NCBI GenBank assembly: GCA_015501595.1
Contig: JADNRX010000037.1
Location: 1-64,000 of the forward strand
From: Hymenopellis radicata
Taxonomy: Eukaryota; Basidiomycota; Agaricomycetes; Agaricales; Physalacriaceae
Direction of reading: 5' to 3'
Length of the DNA: 64,000 nucleotides
Under the pieces are notes generated by a model. The model made no database searches. It was not told the DNA's origin and was given only the letters and a program-made list of their open reading frames with translations. Positions 12,171 to 26,200 of the stretch are shown here, in pieces. How positions within the stretch are numbered: position 1 is the first letter of the stretch; every line of letters starts with the position of its first letter. The position numbers were made by a program, and so were the translations under genes.

Positions 12171-14089
12171 TCTTTTAGTCTTGTACATAGTCAGTCGGAT
12201 AAAGACTTAGGACGACAGAAATGGCGCTCACGGTGCAGTGAGTGGCTCGTGTGGACAAGGCGACGTGATGGTTAAAGCCTAAGGCAGAGCAGCTGATAAG
12301 ATTAGATCAGATCACATTACTTTTCCCGCGCTCGATGTAGCTGTTGTTTCCATGAGGGATGCAGAAAAGAGAGCACGAGGTAGGCCTGAACAGTAGTGGG
12401 GCAGAGAACGATGTTCGTTAATTCAGTGGGGCTCAACATATTCTCAAAGTTTTGGCTTGTTTTAACAGAGATAGTTGATGGTTTACTATCGTAACTAGCA
12501 TTAAATCACGAAAGACAAGGACACCCCCCCATAGGCTCCTTCGTATACCTTAAAAAAACCTCTACCTAGGCCTACACAACCAGGTGTTCCCCCATCGCAA
12601 GGCCGCGCCAGCAGGCTAATCACGTATAACGGCTCTGGGCCCATGAGAACGATCTTAAACCGGTCCAGCGCCATCCCTCGCCTCCAGATACTAAGATCGC
12701 AGCCACTGCTCTCTTTCCGAAGCCCACCGCCATCGACTTACTCGGATGACTTCATCTCTCCCATGCCTCTGCTTCCTCTGCTCGTGCGCATCTTCCTCCT
12801 CGGGTAGTTGGGCGGCAAAGGTAGGATCCAGAGCGACTTGATTTGCAAACACTCGTAAGGTGTAAAATCGTTATCATGAATACGGTCGAGAAGTGTTCAA
12901 TTGGCCCTCAGTGAATAGAAGAAGACGAGCTGCGAACCGAGAGCATGGTCATGCGAGAGCTGCGCGACCTCTCATCATATCAATAGCTATGGATGGCCGC
13001 TGCGAAAGACAAAGGTAGTCGAAGGATCCCCATAATCCCAGTTATCTCGTCGCCTTGCTCTAAACTTCGTGTCCAAGTATGCGCACCAGTCAAGCCACGC
13101 ATGGCACAACGCGTATGATGTCTTCTGCATTCATTTCCTGCCTCAGTTTTTGTCAAGACCTGCAGAGGAGGATGGTCGGGAGTAGAAACTAAGAAAGGCC
13201 GGGAACCAACTACAGGAGAAGAATAGAAGAGATAGGCCAGAGGAAACAAGGCGAACGATGAGCACGGTCTGTCTTTGTCCGTGCGGTTAGGACAAGTGCT
13301 TTTATCAGAGCCATCACATAAGGAGGGTGAGCCACGAGAAGAAACGAAGAACGAGGATCAAAAGCTGCATTGAGTATATAGAACACGGAGAGAGTACGAA
13401 AACTCGGCAGTCAAAGACCGCTCACAACGCATGGTCATGTCCTCGTCGTCGAATCATTTCAATTGCGTGTTTGTCGACGACTAGGTTGCTGATGCAACGA
13501 TCAAAGTCTAGGATTTCCGGTTCAACAAGGACGAGGTAAAAAGATGTAGACGACGTCATCAGCCCTTAAGCCAAGTGAGCTTGTACATGCCTAAACGTAA
13601 GTAGCATACGAAAGCCCAATGCACAGCGTCCCGGACGCAACGGGAAAAGAGCAAACGTGCGAAATGACAGCCGGCAGAGAAATCAACAGTTCGACTCGCT
13701 AGCCTTTCCGCCAAGATAGGCTGCGAGGAAAGCCAAGGATACGGAAAGCCAGTACTTATACAGATTCTAGAGGTGACTACATCAAACAAGAAGATTTGGA
13801 AGGCACCAAAAGACGCGTAGACTCGGAAGAAGCCATTGAAGGCTTTGTCGTTCGAACTTCGGGTAACTTGTAGGAAGAAGCAGACGCAGATAGTCGGATG
13901 AATGCGGGCAATGAGTGGAGTCTTGAGTGTGGTTCTAGTCCAAGTGAGTTGAAGAGACAAAGAGAGTGTTGCCCCTGAGGCTGACGCAACCCTGGACTGC
14001 CCTATCGTTCGAACCCCAAGCAACGAGTTTCCCATCACCATCCTCGTCCCGTCAACATTCGCGCGCCCTACACTGGAACCGAAGCCCAA
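12171..14089. other. Long stretch without a recognised gene
   Basis: About 1.9 kb between the divergent F-box and kinase genes. It contains several short frames on both strands (for example 13559-14089 minus) but none has a recognisable domain or a plausible splice structure. A phrase of the type AGCCCTTAAGYCAAGYGAGC occurs at about 10227 and 13560, hinting at an old dispersed repeat. No RNA gene was recognised. Confidence 0.5.
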
Positions 14090-14362
14090 GTGCTCGGCGT
14101 TAGGGGTTCGGGTGTAGACTCGACGCCAGCCGTCAACCCCTCAAAACTGGCATCAAGCGGCTGTTCGAGACTAGTGAGAAAGGTAGGTTTCTTGATCACG
14201 AACCATATTCCGGGCATTGTTCTACACGACCATGTCGACACACAGTATAAAGGTAATAAGCAGCCATGGGCCAGCGTCCTCTTTCTGACTCGCATACAGA
14301 TTGAATTCTCTCTTCACGAAAGCGTGGTCCCTGGCACGGCCGAGTACAACCTTTTCAGGCGC

Positions 14363-15834
14363 ATGAGATTCTGGGAAGATTCTGCGCGACCGTGGCTCCT
14401 GGAACGCGGCTACACGCTATATACTCACCCTGTGTTAGATGAGGAGGTAACACACTTTGCCTACGGACTTCCTCTATTACCCAACGCAACGCAATTCGGT
14501 GGCGCATTTCCGTATGCCTTTCACGACGATGCCCTAGGGAAGGATTCCAGCGAGGACCCTTATCTAAACATGACTTGGGTAAGCACATCCCTATCGACCT
14601 GTTTGTATTTAATGAAACTGTAGGGACGCGTCGTTTTCGCACAAGATAAACAACATCGACACGTCGCGTTGAAGCTAGTCCGACGCGATAGTGAAGAATC
14701 GCGGATTCTGTTCTTTCTTCTGAAGGCTCAAGATGAACGACCGGACCGTTGTATTCGAGGTGTCCTGCCACTCTTGGACATGCTCTCCTTTGGAGGCCAC
14801 TGGTTAGCTGTAATGCCTAGGTGAATACTGTCTGCTGATTGCTTACGGAAAATGAACCCCTTGTCAGATGGGGAGAAGACATTTGGTTGCCATGGTTTGG
14901 TAGCATTCGAGAGGTTCTCGTTATGGTGCATTCATTGTTAGCAGCATTGGCGTTCTTACATGGCGCGCGTATTGCTCATCGGGTATGACCGCATGTGGGC
15001 GATGTGGTAGACTTTTTTTGATTTAAATTCCTTTCAGGACATCGCCCTACGGAACATTCTTTTCAATCATATCCCCCTTGACCTAATGTCGACTCTACGT
15101 TTTAACGATCCGGCCCCATTTCGACTCGCAATGCGGAGAGACGATCACGCGAAATACGGATTGTATGATTTCAATCTCTCCCTCATGTTCCCGAACAACA
15201 ACGCTCCTTTAAACTCCGCGTCCTATCGCCTGCCCACCAGAGGAGGCTGGTTCGCATCGGTCAAGTGCCCCCCGGAGTTGTTCCAAGGTGAATACGACTA
15301 CAATCCCTTTGCCTTCGACGTAGGGTGCCTGGGCATCGAACTCTGCGATTTGTTTCAAGTAGGTTTCGCGGCGACCTTGTACATGCTCCATCTTGCTCAA
15401 GCACCATACAGCATTTGACTCCGACTGTGCCCATGCTTGCTCCGCTTCTTGATGGGATGACCACTTGGGACATTGATGCACGTCTGACGGCGGAGCAAGC
15501 TCTCCAACTTTTCGAAAGCCTGTATCCGCAAGTTGATGAGCTCATATTGACGGAGCGTCCGCGAAAACTTGACAATAATGGACCCGCGCCGCCCTATGAT
15601 GATTATGATCGCTGGTCGCAGCTGTCGCCAGAGTTCGTACGAGAATGGTCGCATTTTCGAACGCCCAAATTGCCTGTCATGCGGAGGGTTCTGCGCTGGG
15701 TATGCCGATACACGTTTGGTGCTGCTCTTGTTCGGTCTGTTCGAAGGCTGGTTGATAGCCTAGTTGGAAGTTCGCGGTACTTCGCTGACTCAGTACTCCG
15801 ATTGTACACTATAACCCCCATTCAACGTAGGTAA
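14363..15834 (+). CDS. Protein-kinase-like protein with DFN in place of DFG
   Basis: Model: join(14363..14578, 14624..14820, 14868..14982, 15038..15358, 15412..15834); phases agree throughout. The N-terminal start is uncertain because the frame stays open upstream of 14363. Kinase features: a subdomain II lysine (VALKLVRR), a catalytic loop split by an intron (AHR/DIALRNILFN), a metal-binding position reading YDFNLS instead of DFG, and subdomain VIII/IX CPPELFQG...DVGCLGIEL. There is no clear glycine-rich loop. The C-terminal 100 residues are basic and possibly membrane-associated (VLRWVCRYTFGAALVRSVRRLV). Such divergent kinases are numerous in mushroom-forming fungi. With HRD and N retained but G of DFG changed, activity is possible but not assured. 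Confidence 0.75.
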
Positions 15835-18800
15835 AAACAAATCTGCGTTCTCGGTCAGTGGCGACTTGGAGCTCATTGGTCAATGGTAACGACGCTATTG
15901 CCTTTTAGTACTTGGACTAGTCAAAAGATCAGAACAATGGACCGCTATCCCAATTTGGGTCCATTGTAGTTGGGCGGCCCTGACCTTCGCTTGCATACAA
16001 AAGGCAGCAGCACGCCTCCCAGTGTGGACCCCATCTTTGCTCTCGTCCACATCATCATCACCGGTCCACGCTCTCTTAAACACTCACTCTCTTCATCCTC
16101 CGAGGACGACGACTTGCTAACACGACGACGCCTCAAACTCGATCTTACGACAGCGCCTCAAGCCGACTCGACGCGTTGGACAGCCTGCGGACCCACGACA
16201 GTGAGTTTCTTGATTATTCAGTATCATCAGCTGTCGAACTGCCTGTGTTTAGACTCACGAACACCATCGACTCGCCCTCGATCCCACAAGCCGACTGACA
16301 ACGCCACGATTCACACTCTGCATCCCACAATCCGACCGACGACACGTTCTCCCGCAAGCCGACCGCTCACGAAACGCGACGCCCCCGATTCTCAAGCACG
16401 ACACACGCTCTCGATTCCACAAGCCGAACCGACGACGTGTTCTCCCGGAAGCTGACCGCCTCTACGCCACACTTTCGAATCCGCAAGCCGACCGACTACC
16501 CCACGACTTCGATGCCACAAGCCGATCGACGACACGCTATCCCGCAAGTCGACCACTCGCTATGGACGAAATTCGCATCCACAAGCCAACTCGACCTCCT
16601 GTTTCCACGACGAGGACGAGGATGATCTACTGCTCGACCTCGACCTGATTTCCGTGAACGACCGCAATTAATGAACACGACCATCAAGACGCACCGAACT
16701 TTAGGATTCAAGTCCTTGAATCACGACCAGCTGAGTGTATTCAGTTCTATTCCAAGATTTCTGAGCACTACCACAGGATACGTCCTCAGTGCGAAGAAGG
16801 TGAAGTGGTCCTTTATTCCAGTTAGAATCGGCACTAATCCCCGTCAGTGAGTCAAGGTACAATTTTCTTGATCTTGTTATCAGAATAGCGTCGACATCTC
16901 CTATCGCTTCAACATCCTTATGAGTCCTCTATGGCAGCCTCCTGTGTATAAGATTGGAATGTTCAGTTGTCGAGTTGCCGCCACCGCTTAGTCTGAAGAA
17001 CACCTAGAAGACACCAGTTTCCCCACGTCCAAGACTGGACAGTGCAGTATTCCGAGAGTAGACGTGTCCATACATAGTAATTTTGTCTGTGGTGGTCCGA
17101 AGAGAGTAGAGCCCGCTGGACGTATCGAGGGAGGTCCAATTGTCTATCTGAGCCAATAAAATCCCCGTACTTGCAAGCTTGAACCCGGGGAAACGTAGCG
17201 CGAGTTGCAGGAAGCATGTCAAGCTACTTGCTGGTGAAATAAATCGACCAGGCCGAAACAATTTCTGGACGAACGCGGTGCAAGCGCCAATGAAGTCGAG
17301 TCGGTTGTTCATATGACTAAGACTGCCGAAGGACAGTCCTGGACAGTGGATCAGCACAGACATCGTCCTCTTCTCCTACGCACTGGACAGATAACCATGT
17401 GGCCAGCCGAGTCGCGTCTTTCTCCATGCTGTTGATACCAAGATAGAAAGTGCGGACCTTGACACGAAGCAATATGAGCGCCGACGCGTGCCCAATGCAT
17501 TTCATTTTGTCGCGTTGATGTCTAGTTTGAGAAAGTGTTTCCCTGAGCGTGTTTAACGTTGGCATTGCATGGAGGGCAAATAGGACTCACCTTCCGATTT
17601 ATAGCCTTCGCGTCCAGCAACCTCACCCCACGAGGTGTAGAGCGGGATCCGTGATCGATGGCGGTATCGCGAAAGGTCTATATTCCCTCTCAGCGCGACA
17701 CGTTGTGGACGTGTTTAATGGTCGACTCCAGACACAGCACTCTACAGCACTGTCGGGAAAATCGGTTATCGGTTACCTGCTCAACAGAGGCGATTTACAA
17801 TTTTAAATGGACTCGAATCGCACTATAGAAAAGGTGAACAATCTTCGTGAATTACTTGAGCAAGGTACAAGACGATACGAATCCTAGATGGTACAGATTA
17901 ACAAGTCCATGGAATTTGGCAGAGACTTTCTTCATGCAGGACATCTATCGACCATGGCCATTGCCGTTCACCTTGGGCAACGGAGGTACCGGAGGAGGAA
18001 CTCTCGCGTCTTCAGCGTCCATAGCGTCGTCGCCAGCGTCGTCGTCCTCCTCGTCTGCTAACAACTGGGCAGCGCGCTGACACAAAAGGTCAGTTTACAT
18101 TTTGACATTAAGCAGCACCGCCCTACGTACCTTCATAGCTTCGGCCTCATTAGAATAGTGCCTGCCCCTGGCACGCACAAACGCAGCATGTTTAGCAGCA
18201 GCTATAAACCGACAGCCGTCAATTATCGCATCCGCCGTTTTTTTAACAAGAAAGACTCACTCTCTTCGTCCATCTCTTCGCCAAACTCGACTTCCCCGCC
18301 GAGATCTCTATCATCGGCGCGGATTCCCGAGCGCGCCTCGTCGGGGAGGTTGAAGCTCGTGCTGCGGCTCGACGCCGTGCTCGCGGATCTTCCCGAGCTC
18401 GACGCGGACGGACGCCCGCTGCTGGAGATGGACGTGCGGCGCGAGGACGGGCCCGAAGTGTCTGCGCCGGTCGGCGAGATGGAGCGAGTCGATCGGGTCG
18501 GCGAGTCGGGGTAGAAGCGGCCATTGAGGTCAAAGTCGGGAATTTCTGCGAGCCACTTTAATCACCAGGCGACGTTATACAGAGTTGAAAACACTAACCG
18601 CCTTCGACTTCGTCCGTCTCGGCGTTGTAGCGTACGTAGGGCGTCTTGGGCTCCGTGATCTTCATGAGGCTGTCCTTCTGGATCTCCGTTAGCGCCAGAT
18701 TGGCCTCGTCCCACTGCAGACTGCTGCAGAACCGTTCATATTCGACTTTGGGGCGGAGGAGAGGCACTTACTGCTGCCCTGGGTGCGTTCCCTGAGGGGC

Positions 18801-21800
18801 ATTCTTAAGGATACCCTTTGGCTTGGGATTGGACGCCGACCGTGGCAACGGGTGTGGCCTAGAAAGCTCGTCGTCGTGGGCTTCAACGGTCGACATTATC
18901 GCGTGGAGTAGTGGAGATGTTGGCGGTCGTGATGGAGGTGGAATAGAAGGGGCCTTTGCAGCATGACACTGCCAAATAAGGGAGGATTACGGCTCGTGCA
19001 CGCTTCTGGCTTGAAGCAGAATTAATCGATGCTACAAGTACCATATAGAAAGTAGTGTACAAACAGAAGCCCTAATCATGTATCTGTCTGTCAAGTTCAT
19101 GAGAATCCCATACGTCCTGTATACTCTCCTTCTTCTCTTCTAATCGACGACCAGTCCAGTCTTCCTCACCAACTCGATCTGCCCAGTCCTCAGAGTCACC
19201 CCACGAGTCATCCCAGTCTGAACTGGTTTCTTGCCTGTGCTCCGTCATCTTAACGGCAGAAGCAGGTGCAGGAGAATTCACGGCCGGTTGGGTTGCTCTT
19301 CGTATATGTAAAGGCGGAGGCGTCCTTTTCTTCTTTATCAGCTTCGCCTCGCGAATAGGTGAAGGCATGGACGAGGTTGACGAATTCGACGTGATACTGC
19401 TGGAGAGACTTGGTGGATATGAATGCATTTCGACTGCTTCTGTGGAGCTAGACCCAGACGACTTGGATTCTACCGCCATTGGCGTTATCGATCCGAGGTC
19501 TTTCCGGGGGAGTGTGAACGAGTGTGATTGTACTCTGGTGAAGCTGGTCTGGGGTTCTCAATGTCGTGTCGTTGGGACCAATATCATCATCCTCGTCGTC
19601 AGAGGGAACCCCGAAAAGTGGTTCCCGGTCAAGGCCGTCGTGAGCATCAGTGTCGAGGGAGAGTGTGGACGGCTCTGACGCTTTGACGATGGAATCTATG
19701 AGCCAGAACTGAAGCACGTTCATGACAATGGGAAAGATTCCCATGGTGCTGTCAAACCTATTGTTAGCAGAGTTAATCAAAGGCGGAACGGGAGGACCTA
19801 CAATATCACTTGAAGCGCGTCTCCGTCGCCCGTCTGAGTCCAACTTAGGAGCCATGCGCCGATGATAAACAAACCAGGGAAGACCGCGAGAAGACCGAGA
19901 ACGAGAAGCTTCATGGTTGTTAAAGCGACGACATACAGCGCCGCCTGCTTGCCCCAGAAGACAATGGACGGAGGTTTCCCGTATACACCGGATTCAAATC
20001 CAATCAATTGGAACTTGTCGGCGCAGAGGTAGGTGAGGAGGTGGAGAATGATGTATAACAAGGCGACACCAAGAGTGGTGTCGACTAGTATGTTGAAAAA
20101 GTAGAAGACACATGCGTTCTGGTCCGAGTGCTGGGAGACAAGATCTGATACAAGGACATTGAAGCCGTGTACGAACATCTGGCCGATAACCTGTTTAGAT
20201 ACATCAAAGAGCCTGGAGGCATCATTGTCAACATGATGGTGTTCGAGTCTATTGGGGTCCATACCAGATTCGCCACGGACGTTTAACAGTTTCTCTGTGT
20301 CTCTTGTATACAAGGGAGAGTATGACGAGGATGCCCATGAGTCCTTGGACGATCTAGGAAAAGCCTATGAGGAAATGGTGGATTATCTAGGGTATGACTG
20401 ACGAGGGCAGTCGGGCCCAGCAGCTGGCAAGAATGCTTGTCGACGTCGGGGTAGTCGTCGAGGAGGCCTCCCATGCCGCCGCCCGTCCGCGTGGGCTCAT
20501 TGTCAGTGGCCGACATGGAAGCGCGCAATAAGGGCTCAGCGCATTTCCAAAACAGGAACGGGTTGTAAACCCTAACCTTAAGCTTACACTGCATCTGACA
20601 TTGACCACGACCATCCACGACGACCTACTATATCTCCTTCATCCATGAGCTTTTTTGGCGGTAGATCTAACCCAGCACCACGCTCGTCCTCGCCGTACAG
20701 CCGCGTTCCCGACGGCCCAACCCCGGGATTACCGCCTAGAGGAGCAATCAGGCAGCCGCAGTACAACACGCCGCCCAATGCATACAACGACCCATCTGGT
20801 GCTCTATTCGAGAAACGGAGCGATGCACGACGCCCGCCGCCGCCTACTTCAGGCTCGTACGTGACTACCGCTCATTGCTTACTGATGCTTATGCACAAGA
20901 CAGCTTTGAAGTCGTGAGCGCCCCCAACGAAACCCTGGCACTGAAGAACCGCCTCGTCGTGAATCCATCAGATTTCGCCGCAGACCAGCATGTACTCGTC
21001 AGGACGAGGCAGGGCGGCAAGTTCCCCATATCTGTTCTGTGCGTTATTCCGATCTACAGGGACCCCCGCATGCCGTCTAAGATGTTCAATCCAAAATGGC
21101 CTGTTTCCGTCGTCAATTGTCGACCAGTTCTGTAATGTCGTGTTTGTGATGAATCATGTCCGATAGACCTGAAAACCTGGTGAGGCCTTGTACAACTAAA
21201 TTTTGACATTACCTGTTCGACGATCTCCACTCGATTTTTTCAAATACCCAAGACAACAAATTGAACATCTTGGACGGCATTCTGGGGGCAGTCACTCCAT
21301 CCACTAACTCTTGTTACAGACATGACAACACCAACACCCTACCGCGTGGCTTTGTCGGTGCTGGCGCTGCACAACGCGCGTGGATGCAACTCTCCAAAGA
21401 GGGCGACCATGTCAGTGTCGAGCCCCTGGGCTCTCTACCATATCTGCAATCTGTCGACATTGAAGTCAGTTTCAACGCTCGGTCAGGAGATAGCTCCAGG
21501 CCGTATGAGGCAGAACAGATTGAGCTCCACCTCCGCGACCGTCTCGTCGGTGCAGTCTTGGCCCAGGACACGATCATCGCATTCGACTTTGCAAGTGTCA
21601 AGTTCAAGGGACAAGTAATTGGCGTGTCCACAGTCGAACTAACAGACGGCCAACAACGGCAAGGGAATATTAATGCAGCGACGAGCTATGGTATCGTCGC
21701 GGATTATGGGAAGAGCTTGAAAACCGACTTCAATATCATGAAAGGCACCACGAATCCCGTCAATATCAAGTCAAGCGGCAAAAAGGCACGCTCGAACGCG

Positions 21801-21977
21801 ATTCTCGCTCCCAATTTCAAGTTCCAGGACATGGGCATCGGTGGTCTCGACACAGAGTTCAGCGAAATCTTCCGTCGCGCCTTTGCTTCGCGCGTTTTCC
21901 CGCCAGCGCTCGTGGAGAAACTTGGTATTGAGCACGTCAAGGGTACGCAGTAGTTCTGAAATATAATTTCCTATTAA

Positions 21978-22229
<252 letters not shown>

Positions 22230-22913
22230 TGACGAGAGTGATTTGCACATCATTATCTTTGATGAGTTGGATGCCATCTTCAAACAGCGTGGCTCTACGA
22301 ATAGTGGAACCGGTGTTGGTGACACCGTTGTCAACCAGCTGCTCTCCAAGGTTGGTTCTACCTTGTAGTTTCGCGCTTGCCACTTACACTGCGCCTAGAT
22401 GGACGGTGTAGACCAGCTCAACAACATCCTCATCATTGGTATGACCAATCGGAAAGACATGATCGATGAGGCTCTCCTTCGTCCTGGTCGTCTCGAGGTG
22501 CACATGGAAATCTCCCTCCCCGACGAACATGGTCGTTTCCAGATTCTCAACATCCATACGAACAAGATGCGGACCAACGGCGTCATGGACTCTGACGTGG
22601 ACCTTGCCGAACTCGCGGGATTGACGAAGAACTTTTCCGGCGCGGAGATTGGCGGTCTGATCAAGAGCGCGACGAGTTTTGCGTTCAACCGTCATGTGAA
22701 AGTGGGGACTATGGCGGGCATTGGGGATGATGTGGAGAACTTGAGGGTGAACCGGGACGACTTTATGCATGCGCTCGAAGAGGTGCACCCGGCGTTTGGT
22801 GTTTCCGAGGAGGAACTGCAGCAAGTTATCCAGAACGGTATCATTCACTTTGATGGCGGTGTTGAAGTATATCTTATTCTTTCGTTGACATTCAGATGTT
22901 AACAGAGTCTTAG

Positions 22914-23228
<315 letters not shown>

Positions 23229-26200
23229 TGACTTTTGTTTGAAAGACTGGACGCCGATAGGACCTCGGTTCTCCAATGCCGTCCTACAGGCCCTTCTTGT
23301 GCTTATGACGCGTCGACCGCCAAAGGTAAATAATAAAAAACCCGAATTGGAATATGCTCATACTCTCATTCCAAGGGCCGCCGTCTCCTCGTCATGGCCA
23401 CCACATCCTCGCGGGGGATTCTCACCGAGCTCGGGCTCTCCGAGACATTCGACTCGGAGCTGCGGGTGCCGCCGATATCGAACCTCAAGTCGCTCGAGTT
23501 CGTCCTGCGGGAGGTGGAGCTGTTCCCGAGCTCTGATGAGCGGCGGCGGGCGATGCGGATGCTGGAGGACGCGGGGTTTGCGCTGCGCGCGGAGGACGAG
23601 ACGTCGTCGAAGCTGCATATAGGGATTAAGAAGCTGCTGAGTGTGGTTGAGATGGCGAGGCAGGAGCCGGAGAGTGTGGCGGAGCGGTTGATGGGTGGGT
23701 TGATGGGGCTGGGGATGTAGAGTGATTAATGAATGAAAGAGTCGAGTGTATAGATTGAGTGTAATTTTAGATCTGCAGTATAGTATAATTTGATAGTTGG
23801 TTTTGAGAGTGTTGTGTGGTTCAGCACGGTCGCTTATGCACGGAATGTGAGGGTGGCTTCTATCTGAGTACTTCAGTCTTTGGGGATTCCCGATTAGGAA
23901 GTCCCGCGTCTTTGCTTGCTCGAATCTTTGGATCGTACCCTCCGTTGACCCTCCGACTCCCGCTACGTGTTGAGTTGTCTGGATCCGTGTTCAGGTCCAG
24001 GTCAGCCTTCCACCCAGGTTCTTGGCTTGGGCGCCTTCACGGAAACTGTCTCGTCAGCCGGGATCCCCACCCCAAACCACCTGGTATCACCTGATACCGG
24101 CTGTTTTCCTCATCACACGTCGCCACTGTGACTTATCCTCATGGGCAGGGTTACCCACCACCAACGCTCGGAAAGTCGCCTCCTCCCCGCCGGAAGCGGA
24201 CCCGAGGCTTTCGACTGCTACGGCGGTCAAAACAGACATGGGCGTCCCGGGCATTTTGCCTCCGCCCATACCAGATCTGTGTTGCAGCTCTCCGAATATA
24301 TCGTGAACCTGAAGTCCATCCCCAGTTATATTGGCGGCGTCAGGCTTTTGACGATTCAAAATGCTTCGACGCGCCTCATGGGTACCGACAGTTATAACTT
24401 CGTGCCGAGTTGGTGTCGTTCTACTAGCTAATTTGGATCGCGATGCTCACGTGGACGTGCATCTATCTTCTAGACCGCATCTTGGTAACCTCCACTCCGA
24501 GATATTCGCATTATGAGCGCTATTCTTCAAGCTTCAAGGTACATAAACGTCAACATGACGAACTCCATTGACTTTTCACTTGTTTGGCGGAGGCGGATAT
24601 CATACTTAACTTGTCTTCTCTTCTTCTCAATTCCCACCGTCGAGTCTTGACCTCTAACTGCCGACATCTTTCCGGGAGAGCCTTCAGGACATGCCTGTCG
24701 CAGACTACTTGATCACTGTCGTTCTCCTCGCTACCACGACGCTATTCATATGGAGGCAGTCGCGGCCCAAGCCAAAGCTTCCGCCTGGCCCACCTGGACA
24801 TTTCTTGATTGGTAATCTTCTCGGTACGTACTACCTGTCACTACGAAAGCAATAGATTTAAACTCACGCGTGCCGTAGACGTACCTACTGAGCAGGAAGG
24901 CAAGGTTTATGCAAAGTGGGGAGAGCAATATGGTACTAATCGCCGCAATCGCCACCATGCTTAGTGCTGACGGTTTCCAGGCAGCGACCTCGTATCGCTC
25001 TCCATGTTCGGCCAAACCATTATCGTTATCAACTCCTATGATAAGGCGATAGAAATGCTTGACAAGAAGAACAGCATTTACTCGGATCGTCCTCGTATTC
25101 CCATGACCGGCGAGCTCATGGGATGCAAGATTTCGATGGGGCTGATGCCCTACGGACAGAAACTGCGCCTTTCTCGTAAGATGATGCACAAGGAACTTGG
25201 TAGCAACAACGCAATTCGCGACTTCTTTCCTCACGAAGAATCGATGGCCAAACAGTTCGTCTCCCGGCTGCTGGAGCAACCTCAAGCATTCTTAGATCAT
25301 GTCATCATGTAGGTTGATTAAAATACAGTACTGTAGATCTTTAGCTGACTTGTCTTGCAGGCATGCAGACAGCATCATCATGAAAATCGCGTTAGTGGAC
25401 TCGATAAAGCTGAGCGACGCTGGATTACTAACGACGTGCTCCTAGATATGGTTACTCTGCTACCAGTATGCAGGACAAGTTCATTGCAAATGCCGTCCGC
25501 TCCATGGAAGAGATGGGGAACGGCTGTGAGCCAACCTTCTTGGTTAACTCTATACCCGCTCGTGAGTAACATTGACCACTGGCCGTCGACTGTCCTGACC
25601 ACCGGTAACTCAAGTGATGAGTTATCCCGAATATTTTCCTTGGCCTGGAACGCATTTCAAGAAAATAGCAAAGCTGTGGCGTTCGCACTATGACGCAATG
25701 GTCGACGAACCTTTCGAGTTCGCTAAGAGTCAAATAGTGAGCGCCTTGGTATCGGGTGCCTTGCGATCATCTCAGCGGACCATAGGCTACTGGCGTGCAC
25801 GAGGAATCCTTCGTATCCAAATGGCTCTGCAAAGGCATCTCTCCAGAAGATGAAGACACCTTGAAGCATGCGACTGGCGCTATGCTCGGTGGTATGTACG
25901 TCTCTGTCGTGATTTCTATTTCTGAAATGATATCGTTTCTTAGCCGGGGGCGAAACTGTCAGTTCTGCAATCTTTGTATTCAAGTTTCGAAAGTGACGCG
26001 AGCTTTCTCTAGACCGCCGTCGCACTCAACGTATTCTTCCTCATGATGACACTTCATCCACAAGTCCAGAAGGCTGCACAGAAGGAACTCGATGCCGTTG
26101 TTGGACGTGACAGACTTCCCACGTTTGAAGATCGTCCCAGATTGCCTTACATCGACGCTATAGTGAAGGAGGTACTTCGTATTCATCCCCGGTTCCTCTC